Shown here piece by piece: positions 40,701 to 55,700 of a stretch of 64,000 nt of DNA. Source of the stretch: Mesodorylaimus sp. YZB2_4 (taxonomy: Eukaryota; Nematoda; Enoplea; Dorylaimida; Dorylaimidae); the NCBI GenBank assembly GCA_030248295.1, contig JASANH010001439.1, positions 110,047-174,046 on the forward strand, given 5' to 3'. Positions within the stretch are counted from its first letter, which is position 1; each line of letters starts with the position of its first letter. A model generated the notes under the pieces. The model was not told the DNA's origin. It saw only the letters and a program-made list of their open reading frames with translations, and searched no databases. The position numbers and the translations under genes were made by a program.

Positions 40701-43700
40701 ACGTACGTCCGTGATCCGTTTCAACCTCGTTTCCAAATCAGTCTGCTGTTGTTGTCCATTCGACGGCGACCAGTCCGAGCCAGCCACAACAGCACTGGCG
40801 GCAGCAGCTTTCTCCAAACCCGATTCCGGCATTACACTCGACGTGCCCGTTTGCATGTACCTGAAACCAATGCAGTGTACATTATGCAAATAAACGTGAT
40901 TTCTGCTAGCAACTTTTTGAAAATTATGCCCTAATCAGCCGAGTTAGTTGCTTTGATTGGCTGATATGCATCGGAATGGGGCTCATAAAGTCAGTTCCTC
41001 ATCCATAGTTGACAGTGACGTCATCACCATCCTGACTGGACCAAGTCACAAACACACTACATCTGTTCTGATATACTCGCCACTCACACACACATGGGCA
41101 CATTCCCCATCCACTTACCACAATGCCAAAATAGTCAGCACTTGAATCCACATTTTGAAATACTCTTACACACGAAGTAGCTATTTTCCACACACCATCC
41201 ACTTTATCAGTCCCAACTGGCGGCCAATGAAGCCGAGTAGGATTAGTTCAAAGTAACGAAAATGATGATAAAATCAAGTCGAGTCCAAGCACAGCACCAG
41301 CCCAACACAAGCTCGGCCTCCCCCTATTCAATCTCGTGACTTGGTTTTGGGCTTCGGCCGACGCAGCACAGCCCCAAACTTGAATGCCAGTGCACTCAGT
41401 CGGGCAGTATAGCTAAATAAATGACTCCTCCTGCCTCGGGCGATGCCGAACCCCCGAGCGGCTGCTAATCGCTTTCAAAAAGACTCCTTCTTTTTACACA
41501 AACTTCGTCTTCCTCCTCTGCTGATGACGAGTCGCCCAGGCACACCTTCCCTTTCACTTCTCTTATTCTTCGCGATTTCAACTTTCCGTTTTCCAAAAAC
41601 CTAATTAATCACTTCAATGCCGGAAATAAGGTTGAATTTTTAAAAGAAAATTATAATTAATTAATGAAATCGAGTCGGGCAGAGTTTTGTTATGCGAGGC
41701 TTGGCCAGCACTGTCTCGCAATGGTTGTAGAATGGTTGAAAAAGCCTCGCCTGGCCTTTAATGCGAGTGGCTCGGGCGGAGTGTGGAATCGAGGTTTTGA
41801 TGGGAAGGGTAATAATAAAATATAGTAATATCGATAAATCTTTTTCTCCTCACTTTTCTTATTCACTTCATACACGCACTTATAATCGCCCTTCTCCTTC
41901 CGCTCTGGGCCCGACACGGCTTGAGTTTAGATTGTGTGCACTTTCCAAATTGAACTCTCGAGAATAGATAGGTTGTATAACGGACACCAGCCAGCCGTCC
42001 TAGGCGACACCCGCTCCGTTTCCAGTTACTCAGCCAGCCAGGTATACTGAACGAGTGCACACTACACTTGAGGCCAGACGAAAATTATGCGCGCCTGGGC
42101 GTCTACCAAACTCGTCAAATAGTGGAAAGTATTATACTAAACGCCACTCGGCCTAATTACACTGCCAATGGTCATTAGAACTTCGTCCTTGCAACTATCT
42201 GCAAAAAATTTTCCATCACTCATTTTTAATGCGACAAGCGACAGTAGCTAGAGCGGGACCGACATTTAAGTCAATTACAGATTTCTAGCTGACTCATTTG
42301 AATTTCCCGCGCAATATTAACATGATTCGAAAATACAACCCATAAAAAAATGTCATCCCAGAATCGATTACGTTGCAGTGACAGCATCAGGTAATGGATG
42401 ACAAACGGCAGCAGCTAAAACGCGAGTAGACTGTCATTCAGATCAATATTATAGATTTCTAGCTGACCTATTTGGATTTCCCGCGCAATTGTACATATAT
42501 TTGCCAGTTTGAAAATATATTTTACCATTTACACCCATGCTAAAGGAGCCTTACGAAATCGATTACGTTGCAGTCACAAGCCCCGCAAGGATGGACTAAA
42601 CTAATATCCAGATGCATCAATTATAGATTTCTAGCTGACTAATTTGAATTTCCCGCGCAATAACATTATTTGAAAATGCTACCCACAGAAAAGATGTCAT
42701 CACAGAATCGATTACGTTGCAGTCGCAAGACAGGGCGTTGTATCAAGAGCGACAGTATCAAGAGCGTGACTTGACTGACAGTCACAGCACATATTTCTAG
42801 CCAACTAATTTGAGTTTCCCGCGCAATTATATATTTTAAAAGTACTCATTCTAAATGGACCTCAAAGAATCGATTTCATTGCAGTCACCAGTCCATGTAC
42901 TTGGCAGGTTACCTGATAAAGTATGTCTCAGGCCTTCCAGACACAAACGGACCATAATTACTTTGCAGTCACAAAAAATTCTAGTGATTTCTTTCTACCC
43001 CCTGAGCTATCTAAATTATTTTCAAATGTATCTTTTTATCGCAACGGTTCCACCCAATCGACTTAATCACCCAAGTAGCTATCTAAATCCGCCCGCAATT
43101 TCCCGGCACCCCAACGAAATTACAATTTTTGAAACATAAAAGTATAATTCCCACCAAAAATGGAATTCCACTTTCTAAGCATCAATTACGTTGCAGTCAC
43201 CAAATTTAACTTTCTTAAAAAACCTCGCCACCAGCCACCCGTTAACTGGCACGAACTTCCATTAACTGACGCAAAATGAAGCAAAATTTTCGCATCTAGT
43301 TTAGAAAAATTTCATTTTCAACCTCATGTTACTCAAACCGGACAGGAAAATAGTAGGCTTGAATCTTTCCGTTATGCAATTTTTTCCTTTCGCCTCAGGC
43401 CTTTCACGTCGAATCAACAAAAAGTTCTTAAAAAAACCTCAAAATGTCCTTTTGACATAATGTACAGCCAAGATTTTAATCCTGTCTCCGGACTGGATGG
43501 CGTGGATAAAGTAAAAAGAAATAAATAACAAAATTTTTCAAAATATTCACTTCCCTCGAGTCGCGTTGAAGCAACTGTGCTGACTTTGCACCGCCCACCC
43601 TAAATCCAAGAATGAGTGATGGCAGTGTAAACACGCACAAGTCTATTCACAATAGAAAATTGTGAGAAAATATACAAAAGAAAAGACTAGTGTTAGACTG

Positions 43701-46700
43701 GATGAGGCTGCCTTGTATTCCATAACGTGTAGACACAACGAGACAGCCGGGGCAGGTCACGGCCAACCCACCTGCGCGCAATCCATGCGGAGACAACGCG
43801 CCCCTCGTCCCCGCTCTATCATCTCCACGCTTGTCTCATTGAATTTCAATCAAGGCGCAAAGGTAATTGAAAAAATAAGCTGACACTAAAACGCGCCTTT
43901 TATGGATGGCGGGTGGAATGGCCGTCAGAGATACCGAGACAGCGATGACGCCTGCCAGATCCTGTTGTGCCTACAAAGGACGCGCGGTGACTCGGCTGGC
44001 CTGCTTGAGACTGCCAAGGACGTGGAAACGAGGAGGTGACCACGGCCTACGCTTGGGAATCAGGGACCTGCAGTCCGTCCTTGCTCTGACCCATAGCCTG
44101 AGAGAGTGCAGCTCGACTGGCAGTCTCTGCACAGCTGCAGCTGGGAGCGTCCCCCGTCAAGGTGTTTCAGCCAGACACCCTTGGCTGAAACATCATCCTG
44201 ACGGGTGATGCAGAGGATCGACTGCAGGACGAGTCAGACTCTGCACATAAATCATGATAAGACTGCAGATGGGTCGAGGCGGACTGTAGCTCCCTGATTC
44301 CACTCATGGTCACCAGTCTCACAATCTGCCTGCAATCAACCCTCCAGCAATGTGGACGTCGACGTAGACAAAACAGAAGACACCCTACACCGGCAACACT
44401 GCCAACAACAATACGATTACGAGTCTCCCTCACTCCCTCGCCTCGCTCACTCCAGACACGCCAACAATACAAATCAGACATCCAACTCCCAATTGCCCAG
44501 TCCGACTCGACTAGCCAAAATCGATTTCCTAATCAGCCTCGTCCCATATGCTCAATCTAAAACAAAACAAACTCGCTTACCCCCCCCCCCCCCCCTAAAC
44601 ATTCCACTCCCCTGAGCCCCAAATTTAAAAACACACACCGTGCATTCCTTGCAAAACACCCTCCCGACTGATTACCAAACCACGAATAGCACAAGCCAAG
44701 GTGAATCAATTCAACACGGTGCCAGGAGGCGAGCCACGGTCGAAAAAAACTGTAGCCGCCCGTTAAATTGGATGGTTTTCACTCGACTTAAACCGGTTTC
44801 ACGGCCGGCACGCATCGACGCCCGGAATGGTGAATATGGCAAACCCAGGTACCCCCCGTTTATGGTACGCTGCGTGCCTCCTAAACTAACATAAAATCAA
44901 TGCATTGCGATCTATACTGCCTAAAAAAGACTTCTTTACGAAAAACCATCAGTTTCTAAGCTATAAAAAAGGCAACAGACTAATGTTTTTTCCATTCGAT
45001 TCATTCCAATCCAGTCTCGAATAAAAGCGATAAAAATCTAAGATCAACAAAAATCCTAAGGCACGCCGACTAACCTTAAACCTAGACTGGCTTAGCAAAC
45101 GACTAAAAAATAACCACTTTTCATCACGCACAACATCCCTTCGCCTACAAGCTGCCTATTAGCTTCGACGGAGGCGGAAAAAACGCAAGCACGCTCGTAT
45201 TGGTTCTGGAATTCAGACAATTTACAACCAAGCAAGACGAACACACAAATCATTTCTGGGCCAGCCAGCCAGTCCGAATGATTGATAACCAATGCAAGAC
45301 CAAACTCAGACTTTCATAGCTGGCTTCCAAAAACTACTCACATCACAACCCAATACTAAATGCATTTTCCCCCAGCACACATCCTTCATCGCCATAAACC
45401 CTCGCCCTTTCAACAGTTGCACCATTCGATTAGGCCTGGATCGAAAATAGAGAGCAGGCAGCACTTCCCTCGCAATCTCCGCCTCCCCTCGGACTCGACT
45501 CAAAGCGACGCCATTTTTTTCCCCATCCCAGCTTTTCTTCGCTGGCTTCCAAGGCCAGCCAGTACCCTGGCTCTAAAAGGCAGTCAACCTCGTCTTTATT
45601 CAACATTCGTCAACTTTTCAGCTCGTCGGCGCAAAAGTCATTTTCCACCCGGCGCCCCCCCCCCCCCCCCAAATGACCCTCATTCCAGCGCCTCATTAGT
45701 CCTAGCATTCAATTAAAGTACACCAGGCCACGAGAGAAAAAGCGGGCATGATTTCCTTCTATTCACAAACCCAAACTCACTGATTTCGTTTTCCCTTTGT
45801 TCGAAAATATGGTCCTAGAAACAATGCGCTCATTAGTTCCATCGATTTGGCTAGTCAAAACACAAAAACCTGTTCTACCTTCTTTTACAAAAAAACTGCT
45901 GCCACTGCAAAAATTCTCCTCCCTTTTGCAAAAAATTGCCCCCATTTCCCTTTTCGCTGCCTCAAGCGACTAAAAAATGACGTTGACTTTTTACACTGTT
46001 TCGATTGAGACCATGACAAGGGCACATGTTTTGGCATCGCCTCAATTGAGACCCAGTCAGGCCATACGAAGGCCACTTTTTAACTTCTATGATCAGGAAA
46101 AATGTGCGAAAAGTACAAAGGTATAAACAAACGCGAAAATAGGAAGAAAATTTGACGAAAATCGGAGCAATTGTTCAAGAAAAATGCTCTAGTCTTTCGT
46201 TTCTTAGCTTCTAACGGCGCCTGTTTGATTACACCAAGCACGCTCACCCATCCTTCTTCCCTCAGGTCGTCCTCGAGTCGGGGCTATTCGACTGACTGAC
46301 TGCCAGTCTCGACTCATTTCCGCCAACAAGACAAGCAAGCCAGACGGAATGCCGCCTGGGCAGGCAGCTTATTCTTCGAAGAACTATTCTCGTGTTTGAA
46401 ACACGCTTTCGTTTTCTTACTTCGTCGCCCACTTTTCACGCTTTGTCGCGCAAGAAAACAAGGCCTCGGTTTGGCCTGGTTTAGAATGCATCTGCTCTTC
46501 GCATCGTCAATGCCGGGCTAGCAGGAATAAAAGAAATTTTCCCATCGGGACTTCTCGGGTTTCTGGCAGGACGAGGTAGCGAGTAGGAAAGGATCATAAT
46601 TTTCTTCAAACCAATAGTGCACACCCGCCAGAGGAAATCCTCCCTTTTATGACCAAAGCAAACACAATAGCCAGTTGGCCAGCACACTCGTATAAGCCGA

Positions 46701-49700
46701 GCTGAGAAAGCTAACCGCGTGAACTTGGCGTCTAGCAGGCACGAGACGAGTCGAGTCGGTGCTGCCCCCAATGAGTCTAATGAAAAGAGCCAGCCGAAGG
46801 GCGGCTAAGGATTAACGTATCGATCCATGCAATCTCGTTTCCCCCATAAACACTGAAACCTTTTGACGCGAAAATGACGACCATAGTTGGCTTCTGGTCA
46901 AACCAACCGTCCACTGATCGAATGGATGCTGGACTCGGAACCCCGCTGCGCATTCGGGGGTGGTCACTTGGTCAGTCGATGATGCAAGAGTGTACAGAAC
47001 ATGCACTGTGCTGTCTGGATGCCTGTCCTCGAGATCCATGGCTGTATGATGTTATCAGTGCGAAAGCGGGTACAAGGGCCTGAAGGCAAAGACAGGCCGC
47101 TAGAAACTAGGAGCGCCTAGTCCAATTGCCCTGACATACCAGAATTTGGTGAGCCTTTCTCTCAAACTCGGCATGTCATATCCTCTTCAGGGGTACAAAT
47201 GCAGACCTCAGTCATGCTGCATCTTCTCCACACTGCCAAATGAAGCCTGCTGCCAGAAAACCTAGCCAGTGCCTTCCTGTCCTGACAGAACTGGTGACAT
47301 AAGACAGTCCAATTCTCAGAGATGGGGTGCCCGCACAATAGATGCATTTATGGCTTAGCTGTAACCCAGCTGAAAATACCATTTTGCACAAAAGTACGCA
47401 TTAAAAAATGTCGGGGAAATTGCATTCCATAAACACTGAAACCCTCTGACGCGAAAATGACGACCGTAGTTGGCTTCTGGTCAAACCAACCGTCCGCTGA
47501 TCGAATGGATGATGGACTCGGACTCCCGTTGGGCATTCGGAGGTGGTAACTTGGTCAGTCGGTGATGCAGGACGGGGTATAGAACCTGCGATTTGCTGTC
47601 TGTGGGGTCCGTAGGGGGAAAGCTGGTAGGTGTGTAACCCGTGCCTGGTAGCCATGGCGAGTTGGAGAGAGGCTGGAAAACATCAACCTCTCAGGTTGAT
47701 GTTTTCCAGGCGCAGCCACAGTCAAAAGACTTGCCAACTCTAAACGTAGTTTTTGTTCTGCCGATTTCGGTCGGCCACACTCCCTCCTGCGCCTGCCAGG
47801 CTTGGATACAGTATCTGAAGGCAAAAACAGACCCGCCAAAAGCTAGCATTGCCTAGTGCCATTACTCTGACATACCCACACTCGCTAGGCTTGCCTTATA
47901 CGCTTTGATCGTAGGTACAAATAGAGATGTCAATCATGCCGCATCTTCTTTACCCTGCCTGATGAAGCCTGCTGCCAGAAAACCTAGTCAGTGCCTTCCT
48001 GTCCTGACAGACCTGGCGACATAAGACAGTCCAATTCTCAAAGATGGGTGCCAGCACAGTATAGATTTCTTGAAGCGGAAAATACGCATTCCACAAAAGT
48101 TCAAATTCGAAAAAGGCGGGAAAATTTAAAATTTCAAACCTGATGCAGTATTGAATGCTGATGCGACAGGAAATCTTGGAAGCCAGATATTATAGAATGA
48201 TCAGAATAACAGACAGACTATGACTCTGGGATCAAAGGCATCATAAACAGTCAGGGCAGCCCCGACAAGCATTCCAAGGTGCAGTAAGGGTCTTCAAGAA
48301 AGTTTCTCTGAAAAGTTAAAGATAAGGAAGCTGATAAATAACTATGGACTCGCACCTGGCGACATTCCTGTGCCATAACATCAGAGCTGTAGGGTTTCGA
48401 AGCGCATACTGGGTTTCAAACATGTTTTCGAAAACCTTCAACCCGCCTGGACTTCAATTGTGACAGCAGTCCGTCAGTTTTCTCCCACCATACAGCACCA
48501 GAAATTTTTTCCTGCGAGATTGCGGCCATGGCACCAAAAAAGTATGGGCAAGGTCAGGATGCTGAGACATAATTTATGCATGGCGGATGAAAAATGCAGA
48601 CGGTGACAATGGGACGTTATTTAATTTATGCATCATGCAAATATTCCCGCCAATTTTATATTCAAATTTTTATAGAAAAACCTATCGCCTCGTCGAAAAA
48701 TGGCTTTCCAAAAACACTGCAGGCCTTAGATAACAACGCACACAAGTTAGCAGCATGAAATATCAACTTTTTAGCGGACAAAGTCAGAGCTGCCCTCTGT
48801 GCCTGGGGCGCAACTCCTGACTTGGACTCCTACACACAACACACACACTCAATGAATGCTGAGTCCAGCTGGGAAATTAGCAACACCCAGAAGCAGCTTT
48901 GTGTGACCTCACCCCATCCCCCCAACCGAAGAACCAAAATCTAAATCATGTTTCCGCAACAGTCACAAATCAAATTTTCCGCTCCGCCACATTTTCAGTT
49001 GCCCAAACACAAGCATAGCCTCGGTGCCATCTGCCGCGCTCATTCAATTATCACGAGAATACAATTGAATGCATTCGAGATAGAAACCAATCCAATGAGC
49101 GCCATAAACCACCCCCAGCAGACATGGCTTCTCCTTAGTCCAAGATAGGAATCAAAGAGTAAAAGACAAAAAGAATGGTCGCGAAGACGGTCCAATCTAA
49201 CCATCATATTCAATCCAATGCCCATTTCAATTTTGCATTTTCATCACTGGCCCACTCAATTCTATTCCCAAATTCAATTTCACCCTTTTCAACTTCCTCA
49301 TAGAGCATTCTAATTTTTGGATTTCTACAAGCCACTTTTCGATGCATGGGCAAGCAAGAAAACAAGATTTGCTTAGGCCTGTCTTTGCATTCGCACAGTT
49401 TCCACTCGAAATAACATTTTCTAATAAACAATCCAATGTGAATAAAGCCACGGAGAAAGTATTTTTCTGGAACCAGTTTAACACTCTCGTCAAAGAGGGA
49501 CGTGGGAGAGTTTAAGTGAAAAGTGTTACCTTTTCTTGGATTTTAATGTTTGGCAGAAAATGGTGAAATAGTGGAAAAAGTTTAGAAAGTGAACGGAGGC
49601 GAGGTATGGGCAGGGGGTCCAATTATTCCATTGGAATATCCAAATGAGTCAAGGAAGCGTGGACAGACTACCCGTATAGCAGCTGCTGTCATCTTATGGC

Positions 49701-52700
49701 AATATCTGGAACCATATTTTACACATCTTAACAATAATCTGCAGCACTACTGTATCAAGGTATAGCAAAATGAAAGTAGAACTAGAGTTTCAGTTTGCTA
49801 AACAGAACACAGGAACAGACTACAGCAGCTACTGTCATCTTATGGCCATATCTGGAACCATATTTTACACTTCTAAGTAATGATGTGGCACTGCAGTAAC
49901 AGCAAAAAATGAACAAAATAAAACTAGAAGTAGAGTTTCAGTTCGCTTACCAGAACAGTAAAGTTTTACGATCGAAAATGAAATATTATTTCGCAGGCTA
50001 GGTAAAATATGGTTTCAGGCAAAGCTGATTGTGAACATGGAGGAACAAGGAGGGTAGTGAAATATTGGTTACAGACAAATGTAAATAGCTTTAGCCTCAG
50101 TTAAATAAAGATATATATAATAAGGTTTAAGACAGAGGTGAAGAAAGATGGGTAAAATATGGCTAATAACTAATGTGGGTAAAATGTGGTTCCAAGCAAA
50201 TGTGGTCGCAGAGATTACAAACAAACGTGAATAACCTTTGGTTTGAACAAAGCCGAACAAAATCAGGTTCAGACAAAGGTGGACAACATGCAATTGCATA
50301 TGATTTGGTAAAATATGGTCACAAGCTAATGCGGGTAAAATGTCGTGTCATGTCATGTCATACTTTATCCATAGCCAAGCACCATAAGGCGCACTCGAGG
50401 GCTAAGGAACACATAATTGACAATCATTTTGTACCGAGGCGGGAGTCGAACCCTCCCCTGTAAGTGCGCACCCTGTATGTGGTACCAGACAATAGTGTAT
50501 GACGCTGATCTAAGATGAATCAGCTGTGAACAGTTAAGGACTACATCAAATGGTGATCTAAACACAGTCCAGCCCAGATTATAGGCCGTCCGTCCGTTAG
50601 ATGTAGCGTTGATACAGTTTTTGGAAAAACGATTTAGTTTCAGTTTCAGTTAACTGTATCAGCGCTAGTTGAATGAAAAAAAGATCTTAGAGTCCAGTCG
50701 ACGTTGCCATGTGCTATGCCACAGTCTAATCAGACACCCAACCCTTTCATACGGTACTTCACACTGCAATCACACACACACACAGGCACACATGCACCAA
50801 CGCACGAACTCACGAACAGTACATGTTGTAGCTATACACATGATTTAGATCGCATATAGCGTCCCAAAACAATGCAGGCACGACCCCGCCCAGCCCTTAC
50901 CTCGATGGATTCCAACAGTTCACGTTCGATTCTGCTGCCCGATCAGCACACAGGACACTGGCAAATCGTCGGCCAAAATATCCCGTGAAGGTTGTCGATA
51001 GGTTCTGGAAAGATACAAATATCTGATACAGTCATCGCCAAGTGGATGCTGGCAGACTCAAACTGTACACGGAATGCAACCAGGGTTTCATATGGGCCAT
51101 AGGCTGGGAAACTCAATTTAACCGTGCTGCTGCATATGCTTGGGGCAAAAAGTGATGAAGACTTCAGCCACGAGACCAGATAAGAATTGAAATGCAAAAT
51201 AACGTGACCCCCACCTTTGCAATAACTGCCATCAGTGACACGACAGGCAACTGTGATTCGACCGGTGTCGATCGAACTTGCATCTTCTCATCAGACGAAC
51301 TCTGCTGATTGTGTTTGGCCGCTCCACCACCTCGTTTCTTCTCAGCTTTTCGTCCATTAGCTGTCGCTTTTTCATCTGCTTCATTCTTAATCGGGCCGCA
51401 GAAATCCACCTGCAAAGGTTACAGACCGGGTGTCATGCCATGAGGGAATGGATCAAAGCGAAAATCGATCAGGGACACGATCGAGCGATCGATTGAAATG
51501 ATCGATCGATCATTTCGGATAGCTTATTGATTAAACTAATCAATCGATAAATCCGGTTGAACAGATCAATTAATATACCAGATAAATAGATTAAAATGAT
51601 CGATCACCTTAATGGGCAGTAATCAAAGATGATGCCATCATGATTTTGCGCTTGAACAAGCCTATGCCGGAACAGTCTAACGGGGTCAAGGCAGATCAAA
51701 CCAATAATCACTGATAATGCAATGCACGCGCCTCAACTTAGTGATTGATCAATCAGATCAATAATTAGGAACCTTTTGACTCAATTAAACGATATGGAAC
51801 AGAAACATCTGATGATGATAGACTACCGATGATCATGTGATCTTGACTCGTCTGTGTGGACCCCCACTCAAACGTACATCCATGAATGGTACCTGTCGAT
51901 CAGTGACCCTCGATCGACGGGTCACATCAGAGCACAGCATCCCATCCTATTTCAATACTCACCACTTTCGAAGAAATAATGGAATCAGCTGAGGCGAAGC
52001 CGGTGGTGATTGCGTCTTGTATATCCATGCCAATCGCATCCAGCACTCTTTCCAAGGTGGCAGATTGGCCTGTCGTGGCGGCTTGTTGAATCCTCTGCTG
52101 CAACTTATTCCAAGCAGCATTCAGCCTGGCATCCACTCTTGCCAACACGCCCGTCTTCTGCTCCTTCTCCACGCACAATTGGACAGCTGATTGGCAGGCG
52201 CTGAGACACGGTCTCGTCCCGTTGCTACCATCCCTGTCCACACGAGCCGAGCACAAGGGGCAGTAATTCAGTTGGAACATGGCCACACGACACGAGGGGT
52301 CTATCGATTGATCAGTCAACACATCGTCCCACATTGATCGATGCTGATTAGGAACCAGCCAATTCGACAGCTCCTTCAAAAATCGATATCCGTCCGCGAT
52401 CACTTTTCCAGTCGATATCAGTTTGACGATTAATCTCGAAGGCGCATCGCCGAAGGGTTGAATACGATCGTAATTTTCACTCACACATTCTGAATAATTT
52501 TTGGTCAATGCATAACCACGTTCGTGGCAATGCATGCTCCATATGCAGGCGAAAACGGGTGGAAAAAGATCAGCAAAAAATCGACTCGTCAAACGTTGAA
52601 TGGCAGTATCGAATGGAAAATGATCAGTATCGATTGAATCGATCGGCCGATTAAGAGATGTCAATTCGTCTTGAAGTGATTGAAAAAATCGATCGATTAT

Positions 52701-55700
52701 GGGTCGAGCTGGTCGTGAAGCCTGTTGAAATGCATCTTCGAACATGTGATGCAGGCGCTGCTCGCTTTCAGAAATGCGTGCTCGAAGTAGATCTAAAATT
52801 GCAAATGTGACAGTGGATAAGGAGAGCCAACAGCCAGGGGGCAATGTAGCGATGTGCGTTCCCTCTTCAGGGGAGGACACGGAGGAGAAAACAAGATTAC
52901 CCAAGGCCTCTTTGTAATACAGCAAGAAAAAACCTGATTAAAAAATTCAAATTTTCAAAATGGCGGGAAAAGTTTCACATGCAGAAAATTGTACCTTACA
53001 ATTATTATTTTACTCACACACGCACACAACACTGCATCGACGCCAGTGTCGACAGGGGAACACTGTATGATTAGTTAGTCAAGCACAGCACAAAACAGGG
53101 GACAGTAGGGAATGCCGTACATTGTGTGCCCACTTGTCTGCCCATCCTTGCTGAATCCTGCTCATGTCTGATAGTGCACGCATCCGCTCTGGCGCCGTTA
53201 GAGTGTTCTCTCGATATGATTGACGCATGCTTGCTGGGGGTCAATTCACATACTTAACATGTGTAAGTTTTCTCGCCATTTTTAAATTTGAACTTCTGGT
53301 AATCCAGTGTGCCTCGCTATCAAAACGGTAGCCTGATTTCGCGCGAAGCTTAAGAGGTCGTCATTTATCTAGATTTATTGTCATCAGGATATGCAGCGTG
53401 GCCTTGTCCTCACAATTCACTGTCTGTGGACCCTATATGAGGTGGATATGCGGGTATGGTGGGTGTGACATGTCTTAAAGATATCACCATTTGTGGAACC
53501 AACCAAAAAATCAACAATACCGCTCTGGGATGCGTTGTTCTGACTGCATGACAGCACGCAATCTGCATTGGAGCAGGGCATCAGGACACAACACGAATTT
53601 GTGGGACTGCTGCATGATCAATCTAATACCAGCCCTGACCTATCCATATGCGGTCTCCAGTGCATTCCTTCCCACGCATCATCACTTTCTCGCTCAACGC
53701 CAGTTACACGACGCTTTAGCACATTATTCGCATCGTCCGTGTCCAATATTCATGCCATTCCATTTTGGTGGCGCCCCGCAGTCGCCTCTCATCCCTCACC
53801 GTCTTCAAGCCAACCATTGTCTCATCTTTGGACACTGGAGAAAGTGAAACATGTCGCAACAACACGCACCGCTTGACTGAGTGACCACTGTCCATTCGAG
53901 ACCGCCGACCGAGGTCGACCGGACGAAGACTACTCATCCATCATCATCACGAGCCCTGACCCCGCCATCGGTGACAAAAGCACATGAAATACGGCTTAAT
54001 TCTTGGGGTCGTCACCAAAGTACCGCGTCCTTTCTTCCATACTCGAGTGAGACAACAATGGAGCCAGTGGATAATAACTGACCGAGGCTCCTATTCACAC
54101 ACGACCCCCTCCCTCCCCAGCCACCCATAATTACCTATTACTGTCCGCATCACAGCATTCATCGCACGCCTTGTATCATACCATCTAAGGCAAACCCTGC
54201 CCAGTGGCGAAGGCGGCTGCTCAGAAAGAAGACCGAGTCCGATAGCGCGCACAGACCCCGTGTCTGGCTTGACTATCCTTCCCCCCCCCCCCCAAATCTC
54301 ACCTTTTAAACTAGCCAAACTTTGGTTCAGTCGAGTAGCTAATCTCGTATTAATCGATTCCCACATCCATTCATTCAAATCGATTTTTGTTCGTTGCCTA
54401 ATTAATCCTCTTCGCGTACTTTTCGAACAACACCTGCCCTCGTCATCACGTCCATTGTTGACCATTGATGGGCACAGGACACGTTCTTCATCCCAACCAT
54501 CGTCCTTTCCACCAACCGCGCCTGCAAAAGAAAAAATGAAGCACTTCCGCCTTTAAGCACCTAATCTACGTCGACCAGATATATGAAACTCCCCCCCGGG
54601 ACAGATGCGTATCGAGGTGAGGTAGTGAACTGTGCACGGGAACAATGCATATTTAGTATTCGTTTTTTACGCATAAGCGCATTTTGACCCGGGCGAGGTA
54701 CTGTAGTCGTAGCCTGGGGCGAGGGGTGCATTGGGAGGGGAGAAGCCTTCAAAGCCGGATGCAAATAATGGACTGGTCTAATATGTTTGTATCAAAACAA
54801 CCTGAATGACCTTTAATGGTCAACAAAGGACGGGGGTGTGTTTGATTTAGGAGGCGACGAAATCGGAGAATACTTTTCCACCTTACGGGTCAAGAAGCCG
54901 TAAAGCAAATAGGCGCGTCGCCCCTTGATCAAAGAATGAGCAATGGCGCGTAGGTTTTTGAAAGAATGTACACCAATGCTCCCACCATGCACGCATAGAT
55001 GATGAGGCTGGCCGTGACCGCTACGTAAATATGTGCATACAACGGGTCCCTATTCATGTATTCGCACTACGCCTACCGCCTTACCCCGGCACATTTTACT
55101 GATCACCCCTTCTCCATATACAACTTTTATTCCAGCGCCCATACCATATATGGTTTACAGAAGCACCCCCCCCCCCCCCCCCGACTGGCCGCAGTACAAA
55201 CATCCGTAAGGCGTTATTATTCACAGAAAGACCTGGCAGGAAAGAATCGTTGATCGAGAACGGATACAAATAACAGAATAAACGAGAGATCGAGGTGGCT
55301 TTTGTTGTGTAAAACTCGGCCACCCTCATCATTCATGTCCATCAGCGTTGCTTTCTTTAGATCAATAGGGCCAGTTGGTCGGGCAGCATGGCCTGATGTA
55401 GGCGAGGAGGGTGGAAAGTACTCGGGCATACTCGATCAAGCACCTGCACCTGCATCAGCATGCTGTGCTGAGTTGTAAAGTAGATTTCTGCACTGCAGTG
55501 TAATAGGTGCCAGTGTAACGTGAGATCCCGCTGTGTGTGACTCATGCACAGCGTATATCAGAATCGATCACAGTGCACTCGGATCGCCTGCAGCACATGC
55601 CGCGATGGTGTAGGAAACAAGACAATCACACTTACCAGTCTTCAACAAGGCATCAATCCTTCGTTGCACATCTCCACTACATCCATCACCTCCATTGCCA

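Larger units (their letters stand above)
40861..50900. other. 10-kb glypican intron
   Basis: I found no convincing exon on either strand. It contains a ~170-bp tandem repeat (42240-43200), C runs at 44580-44595 and 45655-45670, a foldback hairpin (44143-44209), a ~0.5-kb segmental duplication (46848-48066), a tandem duplication with motif repeats (49664-50345) and a SINE copy (50345-50520). Confidence 0.5.

Noticed and set aside
42240-43200. CRISPR-like array
   Set aside because: Units are ~170 bp diverged tandem repeats in a eukaryotic intron, not short identical repeats with unique spacers.
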